Shown here piece by piece: positions 13,198 to 21,759 of a stretch of 28,414 nucleotides of DNA. How positions within the stretch are numbered: position 1 is the first letter of the stretch; every line of letters begins with the position of its first letter. This DNA is from CAYRPN01 sp964426135 (GTDB lineage Bacteria > Planctomycetota > Phycisphaerae > Phycisphaerales > Phycisphaeraceae), in assembly GCA_964426135.1 (NCBI GenBank), contig CAYRPN010000071.1, positions 1 through 28,414 on the forward strand, given 5' to 3'. The position numbers and the translations under genes are program-made. The notes under the pieces were generated by a model. The model was not told the DNA's origin. It saw only the letters and a list, made by a program, of their open reading frames with translations, and ran no database searches.

Positions 13198-14658
13198 TTA
13201 CTGCAGCAGCGAGAGCACGCTCTGAGCGGTGCTGTTGGCCAGCGCCAACTGGGCGGTGCCGGCATTGACGAGAATCTGCGAGCGGGTGAGCCTGGAGGTT
13301 TCGTAGGCGAAGTCGGTATCGCGAATCTTGCTTTCCGCGGCCGTCAGATTTTCCAGGCTGATCTGGCTGGAGCGGATGGTGGTCTGCAGCGTGTTGCGTT
13401 CGAAGGCGCCAATGCGGCCACGCATGACGGCGATCTGATCGATAGCGGCATCCACGATCGAAGAGGCTTCGCGCTGGCTGCCGTTGACGAGGCTGTTCGG
13501 GCCGCCGGCCTTGACGCTTTCGAGGAAGCCGGCCGTTTCGTTGCCCAGGTTGCTCGCGGCGACGGACTGGATGCCGAAGCCGACTTGCTGCGACGAGTTG
13601 ACCTGCGGCCCGATCTGGTAGTTGGCGCCGCCTCCGGTGACGGTGAAGGTATAGGTCTGCAACACCTGCGCTGCCGTCTGCGTGAGGGCGAGTTCCATAT
13701 TGAGCGTCGGCGAGTGCAGACCGACCTTCAAGCCGTCGCCCAGCGCGAGGTTGCCGTTGACCAGGGCGAGGACATCTTCGCCGGTGTCGCGATTGGTGGC
13801 GGTTCCGGCCTGGTCGGTGAAGGTCTGGAAGAACGCACCACCACTGATCTTGCGGACGCTGACAAACGCATCCGATCCGAACTCCGCCGACGTGAGCGTC
13901 AAGCCTGAAGTCTGATCCGTCGCACTGACCAGCGAAGCGGCGACGCCGGTGGCATCGCTGGTCTGGTTGATGGCGAAAGCGACGGCGGAGAGCGCGGTCC
14001 CGCTGACAAAGCTGAAGACCTGAACGCCCTTGGTGCCCTGCACCTCGATGGTCAGGCTGGAGAGCAGCGCACCGGCGGAACCGGTGGTGTTCCCCGAGAT
14101 GAAAAGGCTGGCGGTCTCGGCGCTGTTGAGCACTTCGACGGTGACAGGGATGGTCGAGTTGGTGCCGAAATTGGCGCCAAAGATCGACACGTCCTGGATG
14201 TCCGCCGGGTTGATGCCGCTGGTCAGATAGTCCAGCGAGCCGTTAAGCAGCTTCAGCCCGGCGAAACTGGTGGTGTTGCTGATGCGGGTGATTGAATCGA
14301 TGGCCGAATCGATCTGAAGCTGGTTGGCTTCGATTTCCTGCTGGCTGAAGGCGCCGGTGTTGGCGGACTGCACGATGAGGGCGCGCATCTCCGTGAGGAG
14401 CGTGGACACTTCCTGCAGCGCGGCTTCGGCGGTGGCGATGACGTTGGCGGCGCGCTCGGCGTTGTCGACCGCCTGGCCGACGCCCTTGATCTCGCTGCGC
14501 AGCCGCTCCGACACGATGATGCCCGCCGGGTCATCCGCGCCGCGGTTGATCCGCAGCCCGGTGCTCAGCCGCTCGAGGCTGGTGGACAGGTCCTTGTTGG
14601 ACTTGGCCAGGTTGCGCTGAGCGATCAGGGATGAAACGTTGGTGTTGATTCTTGACAT
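13198..14658 (-). CDS. fliC: Flagellin
   Basis: Filament subunit, 486 residues. The N-terminal D0/D1 part (about 1-145) carries SRINTNVSSLIAQRN, LERLSTGLRINRGADDPAG and a long helix. The C-terminal D1/D0 part (about 405-486) carries MRGRIGAFERNTL, KIRDTDFAYETSRLTR and ends in AQSVLSLLQ. The central 250 residues are variable, beta-rich, and contain FlgL/flagellin IN-like motifs. The ATG at 14658 is chosen over a TTG two codons upstream because of the GGAGG Shine-Dalgarno 6 nt before it. That Shine-Dalgarno lies in the loop of a 7-bp hairpin, a likely CsrA site, so translation is probably controlled by the adjacent csrA and fliW. It is the last gene of the cluster, with its own terminator; a sigma-28 promoter could not be identified. 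Confidence 0.95.
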   Translation of the reverse strand: MSRINTNVSSLIAQRNLAKSNKDLSTSLERLSTGLRINRGADDPAGIIVSERLRSEIKGVGQAVDNAERAANVIATAEAALQEVSTLLTEMRALIVQSANTGAFSQQEIEANQLQIDSAIDSITRISNTTSFAGLKLLNGSLDYLTSGINPADIQDVSIFGANFGTNSTIPVTVEVLNSAETASLFISGNTTGSAGALLSSLTIEVQGTKGVQVFSFVSGTALSAVAFAINQTSDATGVAASLVSATDQTSGLTLTSAEFGSDAFVSVRKISGGAFFQTFTDQAGTATNRDTGEDVLALVNGNLALGDGLKVGLHSPTLNMELALTQTAAQVLQTYTFTVTGGGANYQIGPQVNSSQQVGFGIQSVAASNLGNETAGFLESVKAGGPNSLVNGSQREASSIVDAAIDQIAVMRGRIGAFERNTLQTTIRSSQISLENLTAAESKIRDTDFAYETSRLTRSQILVNAGTAQLALANSTAQSVLSLLQ

Positions 14659-14659
14659 G

Positions 14660-14679
14660 GACAATCCTCCTTGATTGTC
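14660..14679 (-). promoter_or_regulatory. Probable CsrA-binding hairpin over the flagellin ribosome-binding site
   Basis: On the minus strand GACAATC and GATTGTC form a perfect 7-bp stem around the hexaloop AAGGAG, one base before the flagellin ATG. CsrA recognises A(R)GGA in the loop of a short hairpin, typically overlapping the Shine-Dalgarno. Here the loop is the Shine-Dalgarno, so CsrA would block ribosome binding and FliW would relieve the block. The stem and loop are seen; the function is inferred. Confidence 0.75.
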
Positions 14680-14787
14680 TGGGTCTGGTGACGTTACCTC
14701 GCCGCGAACCTTCCACTCCGTTTATCCAGTTGCGGCGATGACGATGGCACGCGTCCGGCGATGCCGGCTGGCGCGCAGGACCGGGGT

Positions 14788-15066
14788 TTAGGAAACTTTC
14801 TTCACGCCGTTCACGCTGATCGCCGGTTTCGGACGACGAAACCGGCGAAGATTCTGATCCGCGCCGGACAGGTCGCCGACCTGCACCCGGCTGGCGTCGG
14901 CGTTTTCGCGCTTGATCGCTTCGTACACCTCTTTGCGGTGTACCTGGATTTCGCGCGGGGCGGTGATGCCGATCCTGACCTTGTCGCCCTTGATATCCAC
15001 CACGGTGATCTCGATGTCATCACCGATCATGATCGTTTCATCGCGGTGTCTTGAAAGCACCAGCAT
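14788..15066 (-). CDS. csrA: CsrA, carbon storage / flagellin translational regulator
   Basis: The protein has 92 residues. The first 55 are a standard CsrA fold (MLVLSRHRDETIMIGDDIEITVVDIKG and so on), with the RNA-contact residues L4 and R44 in place. CsrA is a homodimer that binds GGA-containing hairpins in mRNA leaders and represses translation. About 30 extra residues at the C-terminus, basic with an RRFRRPKP patch, go beyond the 61-residue enteric form; C-terminal extensions matter for FliW contact in Bacillus. The start ATG at 15066 has an AAGGAAGGAG Shine-Dalgarno. It lies between fliW and flagellin, the arrangement of the FliW-CsrA-Hag feedback switch. The 220-nt gap to fliW shows no other gene. 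Confidence 0.95.
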   Translation of the reverse strand: MLVLSRHRDETIMIGDDIEITVVDIKGDKVRIGITAPREIQVHRKEVYEAIKRENADASRVQVGDLSGADQNLRRFRRPKPAISVNGVKKVS

Positions 15067-15286
15067 AAATTGGCTCCTTCCTTGGGGCCGTGTCGCCTCG
15101 ACCGGCTTCCGTGCCGGGCCGAGGGAATGCAGGCATGAGTTCCGATGGGATCCGCGAATGACTCATTCGCGGATGTCGCGTTCCATCGGCTGCCTGCGGA
15201 TTCCTGAACAACGATTGCGACGCTCGACGACTTCGCTGCCATTGGGTTTGCTTTGGTTTCACTTGGGCCGGGCCGCACCCCGCCGC

Positions 15287-15733
15287 TCATCCCGCCATCG
15301 CCTTGATCTGTGCGGGCAGTTCCACCAGCGGCACTCGCGTGGTGAACCTGCGATCCGAGAGCACCAGTTGCACGCCGGTGCGGGTGCGGACATTGACGAT
15401 GAGCGGCCCCTGCAGATTGCCCGTCAACGTGTTGTCGCGCTTGTTGACGATGACGAACACCTGGGCTTCCTCCGTGGCCGCAATGCCCAGTTCCCCCATC
15501 TGGTCCGTCTTCAGCGGCACGCGGTAGCTGGAGACGAAGTAGCTGGGGTCGGTCACGACGAATGCGAGATCCGGCGTATCCACCGACTGAAGCCACCAGA
15601 AGTAGGTGTCCGCGCCGGGTTCCAGTAGCGCGAAACGCTTGCAACTGGGAAAGCCCAGCATCCCCTTGGGGAAAGTGATGATTCGGGTCTCGTCGACCTC
15701 CATCGTTCCGAATCGTGTGGTCTGGAGCAACAT
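15287..15733 (-). CDS. fliW: FliW, flagellar assembly factor / CsrA antagonist
   Basis: The protein has 148 residues from the ATG at 15733; the frame is open 24 codons further, but family members start like MLLQTTRFG. Family motifs are visible: ITFPKGMLGFPSCKRFALLE (about 19-38), WWLQSVDTPDLAFVV, and NLQGPLIVN (about 106-114). FliW binds either flagellin or CsrA; when flagellin is exported, FliW is freed and sequesters CsrA, releasing flagellin translation. It lies between flgL and csrA, 133 nt after flgL. The position and the hairpin before flagellin make this function likely here. Confidence 0.93.
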   Translation of the reverse strand: MLLQTTRFGTMEVDETRIITFPKGMLGFPSCKRFALLEPGADTYFWWLQSVDTPDLAFVVTDPSYFVSSYRVPLKTDQMGELGIAATEEAQVFVIVNKRDNTLTGNLQGPLIVNVRTRTGVQLVLSDRRFTTRVPLVELPAQIKAMAG

Positions 15734-15866
15734 TCCAATGTTCCTCAACCGGCCTGCCTTCCTGGAGCCGTCGGTGAGATTCGACTTCTGTCGAACCTCC
15801 GGCATCCTGCCTTACCGTGCCGCGGTTGGAACTGGCCGTGAGTTCCGGTGCGGCGCAATCATTGCG

Positions 15867-17837
15867 CTAGTTCAGAAAATCGAGCAGGCTCAACTGGGAC
15901 GCTCCCACGCCTGACCGCAGGCTTGCCTGCAACTGCTGCTGCAACTGGGCCAGTCGCGTGATGACCTCCGTCAAATCCGCGTCCCGAATCTGGCTGAGCG
16001 TGCTTTCTTCGGCAATCTGCAACTGCTGCAACCTTTCCTGCTGCTGTTCGAGTCGCTGTGTCTTGACGCCGACCCCTGCGCGGGCCTCGGCGACCAGATC
16101 AATGCTGCGTTCCAGTCCTGTACCAGCAAGCGTGATGCCAGCGGAATCATTCGACAAGAGGGCATCGCGCAAGGCGATCAAGTGGGTGAAAACGCTGTCG
16201 GTCTTGATGCGGGCAACGTCGTCGCCGCCGATGACGCTGCCGGCACCGGCATTCTTGAAGATGCCCAGGTGCGTTGCCGCGAGGCTGCGATTGAGCTGAT
16301 TCACCGTGAATTCAGCCCCGCCGGCCGTGTTGTCCTCGAAACGGAAGCCGTTGCCCGTGGGCGCGAATCCGATGTTCAAATCGGTGCCGACGGCACCAGG
16401 CGCTCCGACCGTCAGGCCGGCCGTGGTGGCGGCCAGATTGATCGCATCGAGCACTTCTTGCGCGTTGGTTGCGCCATCGAGGTTCACGCCGAAGACCGTT
16501 CCATTGTGAAGCTGAAGGGAGAAGTCGTCGACGCCTGGCTGAATCTCCACCCCCAGGCCGTTGCGGAAGTGGGCCAGGAGTGTTTCAGAAGCGAAACTCC
16601 GCAGGCCAAGATCCTGCGCGGTGGTGCCGCCGTTTTCGCCGACGGAAAGCTCGACACCGCTGATCTCGCTGACCAGATTCAGTGCCGTCGCTTCGGCGTT
16701 CATCTGAAGTCGCACACCGATGCCGAGGTTGGCGACGGTGTTGATCATGTCCTGGATCGTCGTCGCACCGGCGAAGTTCACCGTCTTGGTCACGCCACCG
16801 TTGGTGATCTGCAGGCCACTGGCGAAATCGATCGCAACGCCCAGCGACGCCAGGCTGGTCAGTTCCGTCAGGCGAGGATCGACATCCGCGCCGGCCGCGG
16901 CAACGCCGCCAGCCGACGAAAGTTCAATCCCCAGATCGCCGGCGGTCTGACCGTTGTCGGCATCCGCGATGGTGATCGTGTGTCCGGCGGCGGCGGTCAG
17001 CTCAAACAGACCGGCGTTGATCGCCAGACCGCCCGCCGTGGGATCGATCGTGTTGATCGCGTCATTGATCCGTAACAGCACATCACCAGCGGTATCCGCC
17101 GTCGCCAGGTCCACGCTGACGATGGTGCCATCGACATTCAGATTGACGGAGCCCTTGCGGATGCCCGCGTCCTGCGCTCCGTTCAACGCCGCCAGCCGAG
17201 TCGCGGCAATGAGCTGCGGGTTCAGATCCACCGGACTGATCACGCGGGTCGACAAGGCGCCGAAGGCCTCGACCCCGTTGCTGTTGAAATCCGCGGGTGA
17301 GCCCAGGCCGTAGTCGCCCTGAATATTCGCATTCGCGCCGCGGTAGCGCACGCCGCCCAGGAACGCATCGAAAACAGGCGCGTCGAGCCCCAGCGATGAG
17401 TTGCCGCCGAAAAGGGAGACGTTCTGGAATTGACGGTTGACAATGTCGACCAGAGCCTGAATCTCCGCATCGATGACAGCCGCCTGCGCCTTGCGGGTGC
17501 CGGCATCGGAGCCGATGCCGATCTGGCTGGATGCGATCGACTTGGCTTCCAGCAGAATCGCGCTGACGTCTCCCAGAGCGCCGTCGACGTTGTTCAACAC
17601 GCCGACACCATGACTGGTGTTTTTCTCTTCCTGAGTCCGCGCTTCCAGCCGCGACTCCAATACAAGAATGGCGGAGACCTTGTCGGGTGCATCAGAGGGG
17701 GAATCCACCGCCTTGCCCGTGGCAATCTGCCGCTGCACTTCCGCCAGTTGGGTCTGCGTGGTGCGCAATCCGCGCAACAACTGGTCGCTGACGAGCAGCG
17801 ACGTGGTTCGCGAAAAGCTGGCGGAAACCTGTGCCAT
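15867..17837 (-). CDS. flgL: FlgL, hook-filament junction protein, enlarged
   Basis: The protein has 656 residues, about twice the usual FlgL (~300). The ends are typical: the N-terminal helices (about 1-130, LLVSDQLLRGLRTTQTQLAE, TGKAVDSPSDAPDKVSAIL) and a C-terminal helical part (about 560-656) ending in SQLSLLDFLN. Between them, from about 155 to 540, is an insertion of repeated beta-rich units with flagellin hook IN-type wording (TAGDVLLRINDAINTI, TIQDMINTVANLGIGVRL, NAQEVLDAINLAA), apparently three or more copies. FlgL joins the hook to the filament above FlgK. The ATG at 17837 lies 46 nt after flgK, with only a weak Shine-Dalgarno. The insertion is probably surface-exposed in the assembled junction. 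Confidence 0.9.
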   Translation of the reverse strand: MAQVSASFSRTTSLLVSDQLLRGLRTTQTQLAEVQRQIATGKAVDSPSDAPDKVSAILVLESRLEARTQEEKNTSHGVGVLNNVDGALGDVSAILLEAKSIASSQIGIGSDAGTRKAQAAVIDAEIQALVDIVNRQFQNVSLFGGNSSLGLDAPVFDAFLGGVRYRGANANIQGDYGLGSPADFNSNGVEAFGALSTRVISPVDLNPQLIAATRLAALNGAQDAGIRKGSVNLNVDGTIVSVDLATADTAGDVLLRINDAINTIDPTAGGLAINAGLFELTAAAGHTITIADADNGQTAGDLGIELSSAGGVAAAGADVDPRLTELTSLASLGVAIDFASGLQITNGGVTKTVNFAGATTIQDMINTVANLGIGVRLQMNAEATALNLVSEISGVELSVGENGGTTAQDLGLRSFASETLLAHFRNGLGVEIQPGVDDFSLQLHNGTVFGVNLDGATNAQEVLDAINLAATTAGLTVGAPGAVGTDLNIGFAPTGNGFRFEDNTAGGAEFTVNQLNRSLAATHLGIFKNAGAGSVIGGDDVARIKTDSVFTHLIALRDALLSNDSAGITLAGTGLERSIDLVAEARAGVGVKTQRLEQQQERLQQLQIAEESTLSQIRDADLTEVITRLAQLQQQLQASLRSGVGASQLSLLDFLN

Positions 17838-17883
17838 GGCGGTTCACTGAAGCAAAGACGAGGACAGATCAAAATTGCGCGTA

Positions 17884-19590
17884 TCAGATGAGGTCCAGCA
17901 CCGTCGTCATCAAATCGTCGACGATCTGCAAAAAGCGAGCACTGGCCTGGAACACGCGCTGAAAGGAGAGCAGGTTGATGGCCTCCTCATCGGTGTTCAC
18001 GCCGCCGGTCTGCTGCTGCTGAGCCTCCAGGGATTGGCGCACGACGCTGTCCGACTCGACCTGCCGCCGCGCCTGATTCAGGCTGATGGCGGTGCTCTCC
18101 ACCTGCCTGCCCCACAGTTCGGTGAGGTTGACGCCGCCCAGCGATTCCAGCGGCGTCTCCCGCAACGCGACGAGACTCAGCGCGTTGCGGTTGTCGCCGG
18201 CAATATGGCCGCGCCCCGCCGCCACGTACCCGACGTTGTCGCGGATCGCCTGGCTGACCGCGATATTCGTCGCATCGCCGCCGGCGAAGTAGGTATTGAT
18301 CCCCAGCGACGCCAGCACGCCGCTGGTGTCATCACTGAAGCTGATCTCGAAATCACCGGACGCCGACGTGATCTGGAGCCTGCCGCCGGCCGTCACCGAC
18401 GCACTGACGTTGCCTAGCGCATCGATTGCCGCCGCCAGACTGTTGAGCGTCGTGTCACCGGCGGGGTTGATCCCGTCCAGATCGATGTCGATCTCGCTGC
18501 TCGTGCGCAATCCGGTTGATCTCTGCGTCACGTGCAGTTGAAAGCTGCCGTGGACCGGCGGAAAATCCAGGCCAGCCGCGCTGTCGGTTAGTGCGACAGT
18601 CGGATCCAGCACCTCGTTCTCGCTGGTGATCGACGTGAATCCGCGCGTGCCTTGCCCCTGGCTGTGAATCTTGTTGAACTCGAAGATGAGCTGCGAAGCA
18701 AAGGTGTCGAGCGCCGAGATCGCATCCTCAATCTCATTCTCGCGCAGTCCGATCAACGCACCCAGTTCGCCGGTGTTCGTCGGCAGCGGCGTCCCGTCCG
18801 AGGCGATCACCACCTGCTGGGCGATCTGCCCGTTCACCGTGTTCGATACCACCTCCAGCCCGCGGCTGCGACCGTTGAGGATCAACGGCTGTGACCCGAC
18901 GTACACATCCACCGCGCCCGAACGCTGCTCAATCACCGAGATCTCGATGAACTTCGCCACCTCCGACAAGAGCTGGTCCCGCTGATCACGAAGGCCGTGC
19001 GCGGCACCGGTGCCGCTGTCGGCCAGCACGATCTCCTGATTGATCTCTTCGATCTCCTCGAGCAGATCATTCGCCTTGATCACCGAGGTCGAAACGCGGT
19101 TGTCCAACTGCGACCGCAGCTCAGTGAACCCGGTGCGCAGCGACTGGATGAATGAAGTCAGAGTCGTGCCCCGCTGAACAACCAGCGATCGCAGCGAGGT
19201 GTCCAGCGGCTGATTCGACAACTCGCCGAACGCGTTGAACAGCTCGTTCATGTGCGTCGAGAGGTCGATCCCTGTCAGTTCATTCTGAAGCGCCTCGATC
19301 TGCCCGAGGATCTCCTCGCGCACCAGCGAGCCGGCTTCATTGGCGATGCCGCCGCGGATGCGGCCCTCGAGAGCCTCATCCGTTCGCCGAACGATCTGAT
19401 TGACCTGCACGCCGCGCCCGACGAACAAGCCGTTGGCGATTTCCTCACTGGCGACGGGCGCGATGACGATTTCCTGGCGGTGATAGCCTCGCGTGGCGGC
19501 ATTGGCGAGGTTGTTGCCCGTCAGCTCAATGGCGGTCTGCGCTGAGAACAGCGCCGAACGCCCGATCTGTAATGCGCTGGAAAGGCTCAT
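17884..19590 (-). CDS. flgK: FlgK, hook-associated protein 1
   Basis: The protein has 568 residues, the normal FlgK length. The N-terminus has the axial-protein rod signature (ALQIGRSALFSAQTAIELTGNNLANAATRGYHRQ, about 6-39). The middle carries helical D1 parts (LRDQRDQLLSEVAKF) and a hook IN-type unit (ITSASGDFEISFSDDTSGVLASLGI). The C-terminus ends in NLLSFQRVFQASARFLQIVDDLMTTVLDLI. FlgK forms the first junction layer on the hook. The ATG at 19590 has an AAGGACGG Shine-Dalgarno. It follows flgN, its export chaperone gene, by 60 nt and precedes flgL. Confidence 0.95.
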   Translation of the reverse strand: MSLSSALQIGRSALFSAQTAIELTGNNLANAATRGYHRQEIVIAPVASEEIANGLFVGRGVQVNQIVRRTDEALEGRIRGGIANEAGSLVREEILGQIEALQNELTGIDLSTHMNELFNAFGELSNQPLDTSLRSLVVQRGTTLTSFIQSLRTGFTELRSQLDNRVSTSVIKANDLLEEIEEINQEIVLADSGTGAAHGLRDQRDQLLSEVAKFIEISVIEQRSGAVDVYVGSQPLILNGRSRGLEVVSNTVNGQIAQQVVIASDGTPLPTNTGELGALIGLRENEIEDAISALDTFASQLIFEFNKIHSQGQGTRGFTSITSENEVLDPTVALTDSAAGLDFPPVHGSFQLHVTQRSTGLRTSSEIDIDLDGINPAGDTTLNSLAAAIDALGNVSASVTAGGRLQITSASGDFEISFSDDTSGVLASLGINTYFAGGDATNIAVSQAIRDNVGYVAAGRGHIAGDNRNALSLVALRETPLESLGGVNLTELWGRQVESTAISLNQARRQVESDSVVRQSLEAQQQQTGGVNTDEEAINLLSFQRVFQASARFLQIVDDLMTTVLDLI

Positions 19591-19650
19591 GTCCGTCCTT
19601 GGACTTGTGTAAACGAAGAATCACGAGGCGGCGGCGACGTGACGAACACA

Positions 19651-20154
19651 TCACGCCGTGGCACAGAACGTACTGACCGCGATCGCCGCCGGCGGACGGG
19701 AACCACGTCGGTTGTAGGTCACGATGCCGGTGATCGCGCCGCCGATGGCCTGCACCATGCCTTGCATGTGGCGCAGCAGTGTCTCCGCCGCCTGCCGCGC
19801 GACGCTGCTTTCGCGTTTCACTTCTTCCGCGCGAGTCCGCAACTGAGCCCGAAGCGCCAGCAGCCTGCCGCGCGCCGGCTCGGGCAACCTTGCCGCCAGG
19901 TCGCCCATGCGTATCGGCGCCTTGGCGAGCGGATCCACGGCGCGGGTCAGGTCGGCCACGAGTTGCAGCCGTTGCTTCTCGCACTGCGCCAGCGCCTGCA
20001 GTTCCTGGTTCTCCAGCCGGCACTGATTCTCCATATCGTCGTGCCGCGCCTTGCGGCAGGCATCCACCTTGCGGCGAATCGCCGCGAGCAGGCGCTCATG
20101 CGAGCCGATCTCGCTCAGAAGCACTTCCTCAAGTTTGGCGATGATTTTGTCCAT
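19651..20154 (-). CDS. flgN: FlgN-family export chaperone for FlgK/FlgL
   Basis: The protein has 167 residues, almost all helical, charged and coiled-coil-like up to about 130 (KIIAKLEEVLLSEIGSHERLLAAIRRKVDACRKA, then LENQELQALAQCEKQRLQLVADL), as in FlgN. A low-complexity tail follows (TYNRRGSRPP). The direct similarity is weak, but its place between flgJ and flgK, where FlgN normally is, makes the assignment reasonable. FlgN binds FlgK and FlgL before secretion. The start ATG at 20154 lies 21 nt after flgJ, with an AGGA Shine-Dalgarno. No flgM (anti-sigma-28) gene is seen near it. Confidence 0.8.
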   Translation of the reverse strand: MDKIIAKLEEVLLSEIGSHERLLAAIRRKVDACRKARHDDMENQCRLENQELQALAQCEKQRLQLVADLTRAVDPLAKAPIRMGDLAARLPEPARGRLLALRAQLRTRAEEVKRESSVARQAAETLLRHMQGMVQAIGGAITGIVTYNRRGSRPPAAIAVSTFCATA

Positions 20155-20175
20155 AGGCCGATTCCTGCGAGTGAT

Positions 20176-20592
20176 TTAGCCGGCTCGATCAACGCCGCTG
20201 CTCGACAAGGTCGTTGTCGAGTTGCGGAGAAAGCTCTTGTAGATCGCCTCAGACAGACCGCTGTTCATGCGCTGCGCCACGCGATCCGCCAGCAGTGTGT
20301 CCAGGTGCCCCTGAAAAGCCTCCTCGCCCTGACCGCCGTGGAAGAGATCGCCACGGAAAGGATTCTGGTGAATCTGGGCGAGCAGCGGCTTCACAAATGC
20401 CACGGAAATGAGCTGGTTCGCCGCTTCGCGGACCTGCGCTTCCTTCGATGTGGTCATCGCGGTGGCCTTCTCCATCTGCGTACGCAGGTCTCGTCCGAAC
20501 GCATCGCCGCCCGCCGCTCGCGAGAGCACGGCTTTCGCCGCGGGTGTGGCCGTCCCCACCAGATGGTCCGTGTGTTGAAGCTGCATGGTCAC
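20176..20592 (-). CDS. flgJ: FlgJ-type rod-binding protein without peptidoglycan hydrolase domain
   Basis: The protein has 138 residues and consists only of the rod-binding domain: EAANQLISVAFVKPLLAQIHQNPF, GGQGEEAFQGHLDTLLADRVAQRM and SGLSEAIYKSF (about 57-122). The muramidase domain of enteric FlgJ is absent, as in many other phyla, so another hydrolase must open the peptidoglycan for the rod. The start is either GTG 20592, which overlaps the flgI stop as GTGA, or ATG 20586 two codons later; the overlap favours coupling with flgI. It caps the growing rod. Confidence 0.88.
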   Translation of the reverse strand: MTMQLQHTDHLVGTATPAAKAVLSRAAGGDAFGRDLRTQMEKATAMTTSKEAQVREAANQLISVAFVKPLLAQIHQNPFRGDLFHGGQGEEAFQGHLDTLLADRVAQRMNSGLSEAIYKSFLRNSTTTLSSSGVDRAG

Positions 20593-21674
20593 TCCAAAAT
20601 CAACTGCGCGTGCAGCTTGCCGCTGCGATGCAGTTCCTTCAGAATCGCGATGCGATCGCTCGGCTCGACCTTCAGTTGGTTGAAAGCCTTGATGAGGTCG
20701 GCAAGCTTGGCGCCGCCGCGGTTCTCCGGATCGAGCCCCAGCACCTGCTGCCGCTCCACGCGCGGCGCGTCGGCGGTGGGCACCGGTTCAGGCGTCACCA
20801 GGTTGATCGTCAGCCCGCTGTGGGTCACGCCGACGGGCGAAATCTGAACGTCATGACTGAACACGATCGTTCCGGTCTTGGCGTTGATCACCACGCGAGC
20901 GCCGGTGTTGATCATCTGCGGATCGACAAAAGTCTGCAGCACGCTGCTGATGAATGAAACCGGATCGCGCCGCTCCTGCTCCGGCACGTCGACCACGACG
21001 CTCTTCTGATCGATGGCGCGGGCGATGATGGGGCCTTCCGGGCTCAGGTAGCCGTTGATCAGCTTGGCGAGATTGTTCGCGATGGGCACCGTGGCGACGG
21101 AGTCATTGAGAACCAGTGTGACTCGCCCGGTCTTGTCCATGTACTGGGCGAAGACATCCTGCGTCAACTGCGCGCCCTTGCGCACCACCGCCGTCGTCGG
21201 CATGTTCTTGTCTTCAATGGTCAGCGCTCCCTCCGCAAAGGCGAAGACCGGCGATCCGGGCAGCGGACCGGTCAGCGGAATCATGAAGAGCCGGCCGCCT
21301 TCGAGGCTCTTCGCGGCGATCGCGCTGACATGCACATCCACGCGGTCGCCTTCACGCACACCCGACTCCGGCAAACTGGCGCTCAATGCCACCAGCGCGA
21401 CATTTTTCGCATCCTTCAATTCCACCGCGACCGTCGCCGGATCGATCAAGTGCTGGATCACCGTGGCAAGCGATCGCATCGCCGGCGCGAACTTGCCGCC
21501 GTCACCAGTACCCTTGAGGCCAATGACGATGCCCATCCCCACGAGCTTGTTGGCCTCCGCGCCTTTGACGCGCACCAGGTCCATCACCTGCACTGCGTCG
21601 CAGTGACGAGCAGCCAGCGCGACGAGCAACGCGACGGGCAGCACGATTCCGAAGCTGGTTCTCTGGATATTCAC
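20589..21674 (-). CDS. flgI: FlgI, flagellar P-ring protein
   Basis: The protein has 361 residues. A Sec signal peptide (1-27, cleavage likely after CDA) is followed by the typical N-terminus VQVMDLVRVKGAEANKLVGMGIVIGLKGTGDG. The rest carries SGVREGDRVDVHVSAI, GARVVINAKTGTIVFSHDVQISPVGVTHSGLTI and a C-terminal LADLIKAFNQLKVEPSDRIAILKELHRSGKLHAQLI, all FlgI signatures. It forms the ring around the rod in the peptidoglycan layer, which implies a Gram-negative envelope. The start is GTG at 21674, with a weak Shine-Dalgarno. It lies 85 nt after flgH and overlaps flgJ. Confidence 0.95.
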   Translation of the reverse strand: MNIQRTSFGIVLPVALLVALAARHCDAVQVMDLVRVKGAEANKLVGMGIVIGLKGTGDGGKFAPAMRSLATVIQHLIDPATVAVELKDAKNVALVALSASLPESGVREGDRVDVHVSAIAAKSLEGGRLFMIPLTGPLPGSPVFAFAEGALTIEDKNMPTTAVVRKGAQLTQDVFAQYMDKTGRVTLVLNDSVATVPIANNLAKLINGYLSPEGPIIARAIDQKSVVVDVPEQERRDPVSFISSVLQTFVDPQMINTGARVVINAKTGTIVFSHDVQISPVGVTHSGLTINLVTPEPVPTADAPRVERQQVLGLDPENRGGAKLADLIKAFNQLKVEPSDRIAILKELHRSGKLHAQLILE

Positions 21675-21759
21675 GTCGTGGCGCCGTTCAGGTGAATCGT
21701 CGATGCGTCCGATGCGGTGCGATCAGCCGCGCGACAAGCGCTGGCGATTCATGCGGAGA

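Noticed and set aside
15806..15866. Sigma-54-like GGCACGGTAAGGC upstream of fliW
   Set aside because: The distance between the GG and GC elements is 9 nt instead of 10, so it does not fit the promoter.
15853..15867. GCGCAAT/ATTGCGC palindrome at the flgL stop codon as a terminator
   Set aside because: There is no T tract on the minus strand, and the downstream genes fliW and csrA are on the same strand.
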